Shown here: positions 8,807 through 17,137 of the stretch, in pieces
How the letters are laid out: each line of letters begins with the position of its first letter
Numbering within the stretch: the stretch's first letter is position 1
NCBI GenBank assembly: GCA_934098295.1
Contig: CAKONV010000020.1
Span: forward strand, 1-30,574
Direction: 5' to 3'
Source of the DNA: an uncultured Bacilli bacterium
GTDB lineage: Bacteria > Bacillota_I > Bacilli_A > ML615J-28 > CAG-313
DNA length: 30,574 nucleotides
The notes under the pieces: generated by a model
Told to the model about the DNA's origin: nothing
Seen by the model: the letters and a program-made list of their open reading frames with translations, nothing else
The model's database searches: none
Program-made: the position numbers and the translations under genes

Positions 8807-10625
8807 GTTCTTCTTCCTCCTTATAATATTTACTTTGAATATTATATAATTCAGCATATTTTTTATTCAGCTTTAATAGTTCTTCATGAGTGCCTTCTTC
8901 AATGATTTTATTGTTATCTAATAAGATGATTCTATCACAAAATCTTGTTGAAGCAAGACGATGAGAAATATAAAGTGAAGCTTTATTCAAAGTTATCTCA
9001 TTGTATTTTTGATATAAATTAGCTTCCGCAATCGGATCTAAAGCTGCAGTTGGTTCATCTAAAACGACAATTGGTGCATCCTTATATAAAGCTCTAGCAA
9101 GCATCAACCTTTGAGTTTGTCCGCCTGATAGCATAACCGCATCTTCAAACACTTCTCTATCTAAATTAGTATTGATTCCTTTTTCCAAAGAATCTATTTT
9201 TTCTTTTAAGCCTACTTTTTCAAGACAATCATTAACTCGTTCTAAAGATGGATTTTTAATATCTTGGCTAACGTTTAATGCAATACTACCAGGAAGAATT
9301 AAATAATCTTGAAAAATTGTTGAGAATAATTCATAATAATTGGTGCGATTTATTTTCTTTACATCAGTACCATTTACTAATATTCTTCCTTCTGTTGGTT
9401 CATACAGACCACAAATAAGTTTGACAAGGGTTGATTTTCCAGCTCCGTTTAGGCCAACTATAGCTAATTTTTCATAGGGATGAATTGTTAAGTTGATGTT
9501 ATCTAAAGTTTTAATAGTACTATTAGGATAAGAAAAACTTACATTTTCTAGTTTAATTTCATATTTGCCATTAGGATCAATTGCTATTTTTTCACCAGAA
9601 TCTAAGTTAAATTTTTCTTTGTAATCTAAGCATTCTCTAACACTACAAAGTTCAATACTTTGTCTATGTAAAGTTGAGAAAGAACTAAGAATACCTGTTA
9701 TCCAAGAAGTAACTCCACCAATAGTAGAAAAATATAAAACAAACATAGAAGCGGTCATATTGCCTTTTATAACCATGTTAATAAGATAAAAGTAAGCAAA
9801 ACCATTTCTAAATATCGTTAATACTATGTCCAAAATTTTACCAATCAAATAATTAATATTAGCCTTTTTTCTATAATTATATAATAAGGAGAAATTTTTT
9901 TCTTGAATTTCTTTAATCCAAGGTCGTAAATTGAATATGTTTATATCTTTAGCAAAACTCGATGACTTAGAAGTTCTATCAATATAATCTAATTTTGTAT
10001 ATAAATCCGCAATTTCTTCACGATGTTTGTATTCATATTGATTTAACTTTTTACTAACCAAATAACTTATAAGTGTTGTAGCAAACATTATTATTAAAAT
10101 TATTGGATTAATTTGAATTAAAACAACCATGTAGGTAACAAAACCTACTATATTCTTCAATATACTTTCAAGTGTAGTCCAAATAGCTTCACTTGCTTCG
10201 CTATTGCCATAAGTTGTGCTAAAGGCTTTATTTAATAAATTAGTAAATTGTTCATCATCTAAATTGGAATAGGAAGTTGTTGCTGCTTTTTCGTTTAAAC
10301 GATTAATAATAGCAAGACGAACCTGAACTCTTCCAAATAGAGTATTTTCACTTATATAGGCATTTAATGCTGTTGCAATCATTAATATACTTGCGAATAT
10401 TAAAATTGTTATAATTATACTTTTAATATTATCTTTATTTTCAATCATTTTCAAAATGGTTGGAGAAATATATAATCCTACTAAATTAATAACTACGCTT
10501 AACAAAGCCGCTAGAAGTAAAGTTACTAAAACCTTTTTTTCACGTTCTTTCCAAGCTACTTTTATCATAAACAAGCTATTTTGAAACATGTTATATTTAG
10601 GCTTTGATTTATTTTCTTTCTTCAT
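8793..10625 (-). CDS. ABC exporter half-transporter (membrane domain fused to ATPase), first subunit
   Basis: 610-residue fused exporter subunit, partner of the following gene. Six hydrophobic segments occupy residues 30-320. The ATPase domain carries Walker A GLNGAGKST, signature LSGGQTQRLMLARAL, Walker B PIVVLDEPTAALDP and H-loop YISHRLAS. The C-terminus is a charged EEEEHEEK tail, whose coding sequence provides the Shine-Dalgarno (AAGGAGGAAG) of the second subunit. GGGAGGAA lies 7 nt before this start codon. The pair is transcribed from a near-perfect promoter at 10668-10696 and ends at the tandem hairpin near 6900. Exported substrate cannot be told from sequence. Confidence 0.9.
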   Translation of the reverse strand: MKKENKSKPKYNMFQNSLFMIKVAWKEREKKVLVTLLLAALLSVVINLVGLYISPTILKMIENKDNIKSIIITILIFASILMIATALNAYISENTLFGRVQVRLAIINRLNEKAATTSYSNLDDEQFTNLLNKAFSTTYGNSEASEAIWTTLESILKNIVGFVTYMVVLIQINPIILIIMFATTLISYLVSKKLNQYEYKHREEIADLYTKLDYIDRTSKSSSFAKDINIFNLRPWIKEIQEKNFSLLYNYRKKANINYLIGKILDIVLTIFRNGFAYFYLINMVIKGNMTASMFVLYFSTIGGVTSWITGILSSFSTLHRQSIELCSVRECLDYKEKFNLDSGEKIAIDPNGKYEIKLENVSFSYPNSTIKTLDNINLTIHPYEKLAIVGLNGAGKSTLVKLICGLYEPTEGRILVNGTDVKKINRTNYYELFSTIFQDYLILPGSIALNVSQDIKNPSLERVNDCLEKVGLKEKIDSLEKGINTNLDREVFEDAVMLSGGQTQRLMLARALYKDAPIVVLDEPTAALDPIAEANLYQKYNEITLNKASLYISHRLASTRFCDRIILLDNNKIIEEGTHEELLKLNKKYAELYNIQSKYYKEEEEHEEK

Positions 10626-10667
10626 AAAATGTTCCTCCCTTTAAAATGAATTATCAATTTCTCTAAC

Positions 10668-10696
10668 ATTATACTCTCACTTTTTTATTTTGTCAA
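10668..10696 (-). promoter_or_regulatory. consensus sigma-A promoter of the ABC exporter pair
   Basis: Minus-strand TTGACA (10691-10696), exactly 17 nt, then TATAAT (10668-10673): both boxes are perfect. An A/T-rich tract (10700-10770) directly upstream could act as an UP element. No operator-like dyad is evident, so strong constitutive expression is likely. Confidence 0.85.
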
Positions 10697-10770
10697 TAAA
10701 TATGTTTAATTATTTTAATACAAATGTTAATTTTATTAATTTATTAATTAAAATAATCAATATTTAAAAG

Positions 10771-10808
10771 AAAAATCCGTCTTAGGAAATAAATCACCTA
10801 AAACGGAT
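10771..10808 (-). terminator. intrinsic terminator of the small membrane protein gene
   Basis: Stem of 12 bp: 10775-10786 with 10797-10808, arm ATCCGTCTTAGG. The single plus-strand mismatch becomes a G-U pair in the minus-strand RNA, which then runs into TTTTTCTTTT. This fixes the direction as minus. Confidence 0.8.
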
Positions 10809-10821
10809 ATAGTTCATTTTA

Positions 10822-11307
10822 TTATTTATATAAATAAGCGACAATACTAATTAAACATGCAAGTGAAGAAAAACTTCCAGCAAGAATACTACCTATTGCT
10901 AGTGAAAATGATCGATCTATCGAGCCACTACCAATGAAAGTATCATAATAAATCTTTGTATATTCAGGCATAATAAATAACAATATTGCCGACACTAAAA
11001 ATAAAATCGCACTAATTAAAAATTTTAGTTTGTTTCTTTGATTAGCTAAAACTAAAACAATCACACTAGAAACAAGTGGTAAAACAAATCCTAAGAATCC
11101 TAAAATACTAAATTTTAATGTTATCTTTTGTCCTAAAACAGTTGTCTCTTTGCCAAAAACACAATCTAATCCTTTGTAATAAGTGTACGAATCGCTATCG
11201 CCAGTTTTTAAGACATTTAAAAACATCATACAAAAGCTTGCAATACCTAATACAACAATAAGTAACGTAAGTATCAAATACAAATTACTTTTTCTTCTTT
11301 TTCTCAT
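10822..11307 (-). CDS. small four-segment membrane protein, function unknown
   Basis: 161 residues. A basic N-terminus (MRKRRKSN) is followed by four hydrophobic segments at about residues 9-32, 66-88, 94-114 and 136-160. A short extracytoplasmic loop (residues 33-65) carries Asp and Tyr residues. No conserved catalytic motif is seen and I do not recognise the family. A strong ribosome site (AAAGGAGGA) lies 8 nt before the ATG, and an extended -10 element and its own terminator flank the gene, so it is a monocistronic real gene. Confidence 0.75.
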   Translation of the reverse strand: MRKRRKSNLYLILTLLIVVLGIASFCMMFLNVLKTGDSDSYTYYKGLDCVFGKETTVLGQKITLKFSILGFLGFVLPLVSSVIVLVLANQRNKLKFLISAILFLVSAILLFIMPEYTKIYYDTFIGSGSIDRSFSLAIGSILAGSFSSLACLISIVAYLYK

Positions 11308-11333
11308 TATTTTTTCCTCCTTTTGTGATTGTT

Positions 11334-11342
11334 ATTATATCA
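11334..11342 (-). promoter_or_regulatory. extended -10 promoter for the small membrane protein gene
   Basis: Minus-strand TGATATAAT lies about 27 nt before the start codon at 11307; no convincing -35 box. Confidence 0.5.
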
Positions 11343-11378
11343 TATTAATTATTTTTTTTATTAAATATGACTTTATTT

Positions 11379-12233
11379 TTAAAAAAAAGTATTTTTCGAT
11401 TCATAAGTATGCATTTCTTCAAAAAGTTTTTCATTATCTAAAATAATATTTCTTTTTTTACACTCCATTTTCAAAATATTATATAGGCATTTAGCATTTT
11501 TAGAACTAACAAAATAGTTATCTTTAAACTCTTTAATGTATAGTTCTTTAATACCAGAAAATTCTTTATCTAACTGTTCGTAAAAATATTCGCGATTTCC
11601 TTCTCTTAAGGTAAGACCAAAATCAAAAAAAATTATTCCGTATACTTTTGCATAGCTACAATAATCTAGTATTTTTATCAAGTTATCTTTAGTATCATTT
11701 ATGAATGGTAAAATCGGTGTAAACCAAACAATTGTTTTGATTTTCTCATCATGCAAAGTTTTTAACATTTCTACGCGTTTACTCGTAACAGCAACATTAG
11801 GTTCTATTTTCCTACATAAAGTATCAGAAGCCGTTGTTAAAGTGACTTGTATAATTACTTTACTTTTACTATTTATTTTTTTATTAAATCCAAATCTCTA
11901 AGCAATAACGTTGATTTCGTAAGAATTGTCACGCCACAATTATACTTGTTAATTACTTCTAAACATCTTCGCATATTTAAAAGTTCTTTTTCAACAATAC
12001 AATATGGGTCCGACATTGAACCAAAAAAAAATCGTTATGGGGTTTCTTTTTTTGGATAATTGTTGATCAAGAATCAAATAACTATTGGTTTTAACTTCAA
12101 TATCGGTAAATTCATGATTCATTTGATAGCATTTACTTCTTGAATCACAATATATACAACCATGGTTACAACCTCTATAAATATTCATACCGCCATTTGC
12201 TGATAAAATACTTTTATATTTTTTAAAATGCAT
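11379..12233 (-). pseudogene. SplB-like radical SAM protein (COG1533), broken by two frameshifts
   Basis: N-terminal part (12233-12032) has NGG-MNIYRGCNHGCIYCDSRS-type sequence with the CxxxCxxC cluster motif (CNHGCIYC) that binds the 4Fe-4S/SAM centre. A middle part in another frame reads GSMSDPY and LTKSTLLLRDLDLI. The C-terminal part reads VTLTTASDTLCRKIEPNV, WFTPILPFINDT and GLTLREGNREYFYEQLD. Together they reconstruct one protein of about 285 residues, the normal length. The frame is lost at a 9-nt A tract (12023-12031, one base too many) and regained differently at a 7-nt T tract (11876-11882, one base missing). AAAGGAAAAG precedes the start. In the intact family these are spore-photoproduct-lyase-like enzymes of uncertain substrate. 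Either true decay or homopolymer sequencing error. Confidence 0.85.
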
Positions 12234-12346
12234 ACTATCTTTTCCTTTTTGTTATTATTATACACTATTTTTTTATTTTATAAAAGAAATTAATCACATT
12301 ATATGTTATAGTAATATAGTAGAGAAAGGAACAATAAATAAATTTT

Positions 12347-12549
12347 ATGAATCAATTTAAAGATAAAGTAGTTATTATTAAGGTGCTAGACGAAGTGTCC
12401 TAAGTGATGGTAGATGCGGTTCAATCGGCCATTTCGGAGATTCTGAAAAAGAAATTGGTCGCGTTTGTTTACAACTTGCTTCTCCAGACTTCAAATATAT
12501 GACTGGTGAAACAATTACTTTAGAAGGTGGACTTGGTTTAAGACCATAA
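12347..12549 (+). pseudogene. short-chain dehydrogenase remnant with large internal deletion
   Basis: The only plus-strand host-gene trace. It begins with an SDR N-terminus (MNQFKDKVVII, the first Rossmann strand). It then loses frame and about 170 residues, and resumes with the SDR C-terminus IGRVCLQLASPDFKYMTGE followed by TITLEGGLGLRP and a TAA. An intact SDR would be about 250 residues. AGAAAGGA is present upstream at 12322-12330 but is distant from the ATG. A good terminator follows. No enzyme activity is possible, as the Tyr-x-x-x-Lys centre is gone. Confidence 0.8.
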
Positions 12550-12564
12550 TAATTATAGATGCAT

Positions 12565-12599
12565 AAAATGACTTGAATTTTTGATTCAAGTCATTTTTT
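12565..12599 (+). terminator. intrinsic terminator after the SDR remnant
   Basis: Perfect inverted repeat TGACTTGAA/TTCAAGTCA (12569-12577 with 12585-12593), extended by A/T pairs, followed by six T on the plus strand. An A run on the other side could let it work in both directions. Confidence 0.75.
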
Positions 12600-12642
12600 A
12601 TTTACCTTTTTCTTTATTTTTATTATAACATATAAACTTAAT

Positions 12643-12696
12643 AAAAAAAGTCTTATAACTTTTCAAATATTTTTGAAAAGTAAGATAAGACTTTTT
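12643..12696 (-). terminator. terminator of the OB/Ig lipoprotein gene
   Basis: Long stem: AAAAAGTCTTAT with ATAAGACTTTTT, plus an inner ACTTTTCAAA/TTTGAAAAGT stem around a short loop. Minus-strand RNA ends in a T run. It lies directly after the stop codon at 12703. Confidence 0.7.
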
Positions 12697-12702
12697 ATTT
12701 TT

Positions 12703-15516
12703 TTATGCTAGTTCTTCTACCGAAGCAATAACATAAGTATAAACGGAATTATAAACGTTATAAGAAATTAAAGTAAGCTTAACTTCTTTTCCATCTAATG
12801 ATTCTAATTCCTTATAGTTATATTCATAATATTTAGCGTTAGCATAGTAGTACATATCAATTTCTGAATCATCAACAGAAATGTATACACGACTAGATGA
12901 TACATGAATTGTAGCAACAACATCAGAATAAACCATTCCACCTAATTTAGCAGTTTCGCCAGCTTCATTTGCTTTAACTAAGTCAGCAATAGTTGCATTC
13001 TTTAAATATGCATCGGTTGGAATTTCATTATTTTTAGAAACTACTGTAACGGTTGCACCAGTTGCAATTTGAGGTAGACCGTAATACAAATCAAGTTTTC
13101 CACTAATTGTTACTTTATCGCCAACTTCAGCAGTAGATGTTTGTTTACAAAACATCGTTCCTGTTGCATCAGCAATGAATACACCCCAACTTTTAGCACC
13201 AGCACTTCTTACTTGGGCGATAACAATTCCTTCAACCACAACAGTATCACCATTCTTTTTAGCTTTTTCACGACATTCAGCAATTGTTAATGTTTCAACT
13301 TTTACTAATTTAAAGCTTACAGCAATTTCAGTAGTTTTTCCGTTATAACTATATTCGAATACAACATTTACAGTTTCTGTAGTTGTTGGTGTAGGAATAT
13401 TAACAATATAATTACCAGCGTTATTAGTTAATGTTACTAAACTATTTGTTGTAGATTTTATAGTTAATGTTCCTTGTTCCAATGTTAATTTTACTTCATT
13501 TGCTTTAGTGTATTCAGTATTGAATGCTTTTTTTACTAATCCACTTACTTGATAGTTAACTACTGAATCAGGAGTAGCTACAACGCTCAATACATCCAAA
13601 ACGCCAGCTTTCCAAACAAATTTTTTACTAGAAACAGCACCAATACGAAGAGTAACATAAGCTTCAACACATTTACCAACATATTGTTCTAACCAATCAT
13701 ATTCAGGAACACCTTTACTTGAAGAGTTTTGAGAATAAACAATCATTGATAATGTTGGATCATTTAAATCGTGAATATAGAAATTCTTATAACTACCACT
13801 AGATTTTTCTAGATAGAAAGTTGTTTTATACACAATATTAGTTATATTATTATCTGATGGATTAGTAATTAATTCACTTAATGGTTTATCTGCAATATAT
13901 TCACTAGGAATATCATGGTTTTTCCAATCATGATATAAAACTTCAGCATTATTTAATCTAATTGATCCAGCATGGTTATTATCTTCACGTGGTTGATATA
14001 AGTCTTTATTACCATTGACATAAACAAGTTCGCCTTTTGATATCTTTGTGATATCAGTTTTTGTATCAACAGCAGTTGAAACGAAAACAGCAATTGAACC
14101 AGTTTCATCAATTAATTCGAAACCAGCTGGTTTTGATGTACCAGATAAGTATAAGAAACCAACTACAATACCTTTAATAGTTACATTTTCACCTTTTTCT
14201 TTTTCTCTTGCTTCTTTAATAGAAATTGTCTCAATGTCTGGAGCTTTTTCTTGGCAAATAAATGATACTTCTTCGCTTACTTCTTCGCCATTATAAGAAA
14301 CTGTTACTTTAACTGTAGCTACTTTTTCTTGAGCAGTGCAAGTAATATCTAATGTATATCCGTTTTCAACTGTATTTAGTTTTAAATCACCACTTAAAAC
14401 TTCATAAGAAACTTTACTACCTTCTAATAGTGTATCTGTATTAGTAAGTTCAATTTGGCAACTTGCTTCATAAGATGATGAAAATTGTGTAAGCATTCTT
14501 GCTAAAGAATATGTTGCATATTCTTTGTCACTAACACTAACTTCATCTAAAACTTCAAGAGGAATAATTCTCCAGAAACTTCCACTAGCACTCAATTTAC
14601 AATTTTGTACTGCAATTAAGCAATTGCGAACTTGACCATTATATTGTTCTAACCAACCAAGATCTTTACCATTAGCTGTTGTATATGCATAGAAAGAATT
14701 AACGCCATTTAAATCATTAAAATAATAATTTACAAAACCATTGCCTTGTGATTTTCTAATTTTAGCTGTAACAAGATAAACATTTGAAGTAATATTTTCA
14801 GATACAGGAATTTTTGCAAGTTCAGCAATTGATGAATTTTTCACTCCATTTTTATTTACTTGATTATTTTTAGATAAAACAGTTACTTCATTAGGTACTA
14901 TTTGACGAGCACCTGTATAACCTTGAATAGCGGCTGAACTAGATGATTTCTCATCAATATACATCTTATAAGTACCAGAAATTTCTACTTCATCTCCAGC
15001 TTCTAATGTTGAAGCGTAATTGGTACTATATACATAGATTGCATCTGTTTCATCAAAAATATAAAAACCAGTTGGAATATTTTTTTCAGTTCCATTTAGA
15101 ATTCTTGAAACAACGCCCTTTACGACTACATCTGTATCTGTAGTATATGTTTTAACTACTGATAAACTAGTATATTTATTAGTTTTCTTTTCAACAGTAA
15201 GTACATAAGTCTTTTCAAGTTTATAACCATCATATTCGAAAGTTACATTAATTTCTACTATTTCGACATTATCACCTAATGTTACTTTTCCAGTATTGCT
15301 AACTACATCTTGATTAGAACTAACATAAGTAATTTTAACACCATTTAAATTTTCAACAAAATCTAAATCTGATGAAACTTTGTTTAAATCAACGTTTGAA
15401 AATAAATTGTTAGCAACATCTTCAACTGTGTTTTTAGCAGTTTGATCTTCTTGAATACAGCCAGCCATAAAAGCTAAAGCTATAAATAAGACTACAAACG
15501 ACAATAATTTTTTCAT
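12703..15516 (-). CDS. large lipoprotein with three Ig-OB-OB modules
   Basis: 937-residue secreted, lipid-anchored protein: signal peptide with lipobox FMAGC, Cys20. The mature part is a threefold repeat of about 300 residues. Each unit has an atypical bacterial Ig-like domain (27-112, 335-427, 652-742), a first OB-fold (115-215, 430-530, 742-828; pattern VxxxGxVxxhxxxxxxGFxIxDETGxIxVY, then GDxVxIxGxx) and a second, more divergent OB-fold (228-328, 543-648, 838-937; pattern YxxxDLN, WLEQYxGxxV). OB-folds of this YhcR type often sit beside extracellular nucleases or phosphoesterases, but no catalytic domain is present, so it may bind a ligand, nucleic acid or glycan at the surface. Start chosen at 15516: AAGGAGATT lies upstream, and it begins the signal peptide. 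Single gene with own promoter and terminator. Confidence 0.85.
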   Translation of the reverse strand: MKKLLSFVVLFIALAFMAGCIQEDQTAKNTVEDVANNLFSNVDLNKVSSDLDFVENLNGVKITYVSSNQDVVSNTGKVTLGDNVEIVEINVTFEYDGYKLEKTYVLTVEKKTNKYTSLSVVKTYTTDTDVVVKGVVSRILNGTEKNIPTGFYIFDETDAIYVYSTNYASTLEAGDEVEISGTYKMYIDEKSSSSAAIQGYTGARQIVPNEVTVLSKNNQVNKNGVKNSSIAELAKIPVSENITSNVYLVTAKIRKSQGNGFVNYYFNDLNGVNSFYAYTTANGKDLGWLEQYNGQVRNCLIAVQNCKLSASGSFWRIIPLEVLDEVSVSDKEYATYSLARMLTQFSSSYEASCQIELTNTDTLLEGSKVSYEVLSGDLKLNTVENGYTLDITCTAQEKVATVKVTVSYNGEEVSEEVSFICQEKAPDIETISIKEAREKEKGENVTIKGIVVGFLYLSGTSKPAGFELIDETGSIAVFVSTAVDTKTDITKISKGELVYVNGNKDLYQPREDNNHAGSIRLNNAEVLYHDWKNHDIPSEYIADKPLSELITNPSDNNITNIVYKTTFYLEKSSGSYKNFYIHDLNDPTLSMIVYSQNSSSKGVPEYDWLEQYVGKCVEAYVTLRIGAVSSKKFVWKAGVLDVLSVVATPDSVVNYQVSGLVKKAFNTEYTKANEVKLTLEQGTLTIKSTTNSLVTLTNNAGNYIVNIPTPTTTETVNVVFEYSYNGKTTEIAVSFKLVKVETLTIAECREKAKKNGDTVVVEGIVIAQVRSAGAKSWGVFIADATGTMFCKQTSTAEVGDKVTISGKLDLYYGLPQIATGATVTVVSKNNEIPTDAYLKNATIADLVKANEAGETAKLGGMVYSDVVATIHVSSSRVYISVDDSEIDMYYYANAKYYEYNYKELESLDGKEVKLTLISYNVYNSVYTYVIASVEELA

Positions 15517-15546
15517 GACTATTTTTAATCTCCTTATATTTTTAGT

Positions 15547-15563
15547 TTGCTGTCTAACAGCAA
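15547..15563 (-). promoter_or_regulatory. 5' hairpin in the lipoprotein leader
   Basis: TTGCTGT/ACAGCAA, a perfect 7-bp stem with a 3-nt loop, lies right at the predicted transcript start and before the ribosome site. A 5'-terminal hairpin like this commonly stabilises mRNA. Confidence 0.5.
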
Positions 15564-15568
15564 TTATT

Positions 15569-15597
15569 ATTATATAGTAATATAACTTTTTTTTCAA
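15569..15597 (-). promoter_or_regulatory. sigma-A promoter of the OB/Ig lipoprotein
   Basis: Minus-strand TTGAAA (15592-15597), 17-nt spacer, TATAAT (15569-15574), about 50 nt before the chosen start codon. Confidence 0.75.
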
Positions 15598-15647
15598 GTA
15601 AAACCATTAGTAAAACGGTTACTTAAAAGATACAATTTGATATTTTT

Positions 15648-16985
15648 TTAATAGTCACAATTGTTATTCATTTTTTTATTATAATACAATATCCTGCTAA
15701 TTACATAAATTGAAACTATCAATTCTGTTATTGGCATTGCAAACCATATCATATCTGGTTTCATTAAAGACAAAGTCATAATTAGTGTACCACTTATAAT
15801 ACATCCTCTTGTAACGGAGACCACAAATGCTACTTTTGGTTTTATTATTGATTGGAAGTAATAGGTAGAAAAAATATTTAATGGCAATAATAAAAACGAT
15901 AATGAATATGTTCTAATAATTCTTGGAGCAATCGATAAAATTGCATCTGTAGGCTTCATAAAAATATAAATGTATAAATTAGGAGTTATAAAACTTAAAC
16001 ATGTCCAAAATACAGCAAATACAGCAACGGTATAAAGAGAATATTTTAAAGTTGATTTTATGCGGTCTATTTTACCAGCACCATAATTTATAGAAATGAT
16101 TGGTTGAGCCGCTTGACCAACACTATAAGCACAACATTGAACAAATGTACTTATGTTAATTATTGGTCCATAAATTGCTAAGGCGTCTTCTCCTAAATAT
16201 TTCATAATTTGTCTATTAAAAATAACGGTAAGAATACCCATTGCAACATCTACAAAGAAACTAGAAAAGCCATTTATAGATATTTCCTTAAGTTTTCTAA
16301 AAAAGAAATTAATTTTAACAAATCCCAAGGTGTTATTTTTTTTTGAAAAAATGCGTTAATAAAACAATAAATGATAAAACGAATCCAATAGCCGTTGCTA
16401 AACCAGCACCAAAAATTCCCATATCTAACACAAATGTAAAAAAGATGTCACCAAAAATATTAAAGATACCACCAATTAAAACACCTAATGTTGCTGCTTG
16501 AGGATCATTATCGTTTCTTAAAAAAGAAGCTAGAAGTTGATTAAATTAAAATACTGGAAAAACAAATTTTATAGGTATTAAATAATTATGTGCTAGATTT
16601 AAAAGGGAAGAGTTGGATGCACCAAAAAAGTTAAAGTTGGTTCTTCAAAAAATATTATAGCCAGCCATGAAAAAAGACTTAAAATAATTGAACCCATTAC
16701 CGCAACTGAAAAATATTGCTTTTCTAAAGTTACATCTTCACTATTTTTACCACGATAAATACTAAAAATAACACTACCACCAACGCCCATAAATAATCCA
16801 AAACTATAAATAATATTCCATATAGGAGCAAAAATGGCCAAAGCGGCGGTACCATTAGGTCCTTGATATTGTCCTACAACAGCCATATCTACCACACCAT
16901 AAATGCAGCTAATCATAGCACTACCAAAAGCAGCTAATAAACACTTAAAATATACTTTTTTAATTTTTTCATCTAATAAATTCAT
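15648..16985 (-). pseudogene. MATE-family multidrug efflux transporter, broken
   Basis: Reconstructed protein is about 445 residues with the usual 12 membrane segments in two halves. N-terminal half (from 16985): MISCIYGVVDMAVVGQYQG and APIWNIIYSFGLFMGVGGS. Middle: NQLLASFLRNDNDPQAATLG, then GGIFNIFGDIFFTF, a highly typical MATE block. C-terminal half: YGPIINISTFVQ and GQAAQPIISINYGAG. Three lesions separate these: loss of one base in a 6-nt A tract (16624-16629), an in-frame TAA at 16546-16548, and loss of one base in a 9-nt T tract (16336-16344). An intact gene would export cationic drugs by Na+ or H+ antiport. Its leader (17005-17121) is fully preserved, as described separately. Confidence 0.88.
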
Positions 16986-17004
16986 ATTTACTTCCGAACA
17001 AAAT

Positions 17005-17053
17005 AAAAAAGCTAGCTAAGGAACAGATATTTCAATCTGCACCTTATCCAGCT
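17005..17053 (-). terminator. leader terminator (attenuator) upstream of the MATE gene
   Basis: Minus-strand RNA folds into a 19-position stem (17-bp with two G-U pairs, and two mismatches) around the loop TGAAAT, from 17053 to 17010, followed by six T (17005-17010). It lies between the promoter and the MATE start (16985), so it would stop transcription before the gene. Its 5' arm is inside the upstream reading frame 17012-17068, the layout of a translation-controlled attenuator. Confidence 0.8.
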
Positions 17054-17068
17054 ATTGTTTCTATGCAC
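17012..17068 (-). CDS. 18-codon leader peptide of the MATE attenuator
   Basis: GTG start at 17066-17068 with GGAGGG exactly 6 nt upstream (17075-17080), stop TAG at 17012-17014. Encoded peptide: MHRNNSWIRCRLKYLFLS. Arg9-Cys10-Arg11 and Arg11-Leu12-Lys13 are two overlapping Arg/Lys-X-Arg/Lys motifs, the sequence known to stall ribosomes in the presence of macrolides in leader peptides such as ErmDL. Codon 6 onward forms the 5' arm of the terminator, so a ribosome stalled at codons 9-12 would cover it and allow readthrough into the transporter gene. The coding claim rests on the ribosome site and layout; the drug response is inference. Confidence 0.65.
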   Translation of the reverse strand: MHRNNSWIRCRLKYLFLS

Positions 17069-17092
17069 GACTCACCCTCCGATGATACCAAT

Positions 17093-17121
17093 ATTCTATA
17101 CTTTTATTATTTATATGTCAA
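17093..17121 (-). promoter_or_regulatory. sigma-A promoter of the MATE leader
   Basis: Perfect TTGACA (17116-17121), 17-nt spacer, TAGAAT (17093-17098) on the minus strand. The predicted transcript starts near 17086, just before the GGAGGG site of the leader peptide. Confidence 0.8.
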
Positions 17122-17137
17122 TTATATCGCACTTTCA

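Noticed and set aside
15600..15647. Possible terminator after the MATE remnant (AAGTAACC ... GGTTTTACTT)
   Set aside because: The stem has a bulge and is followed by A rather than T on the minus strand.
16986..17092. Known metabolite riboswitch (guanidine, TPP, ZTP, yybP) in the MATE leader
   Set aside because: None of their conserved cores is present; a reading frame with a perfect ribosome site explains the leader better.
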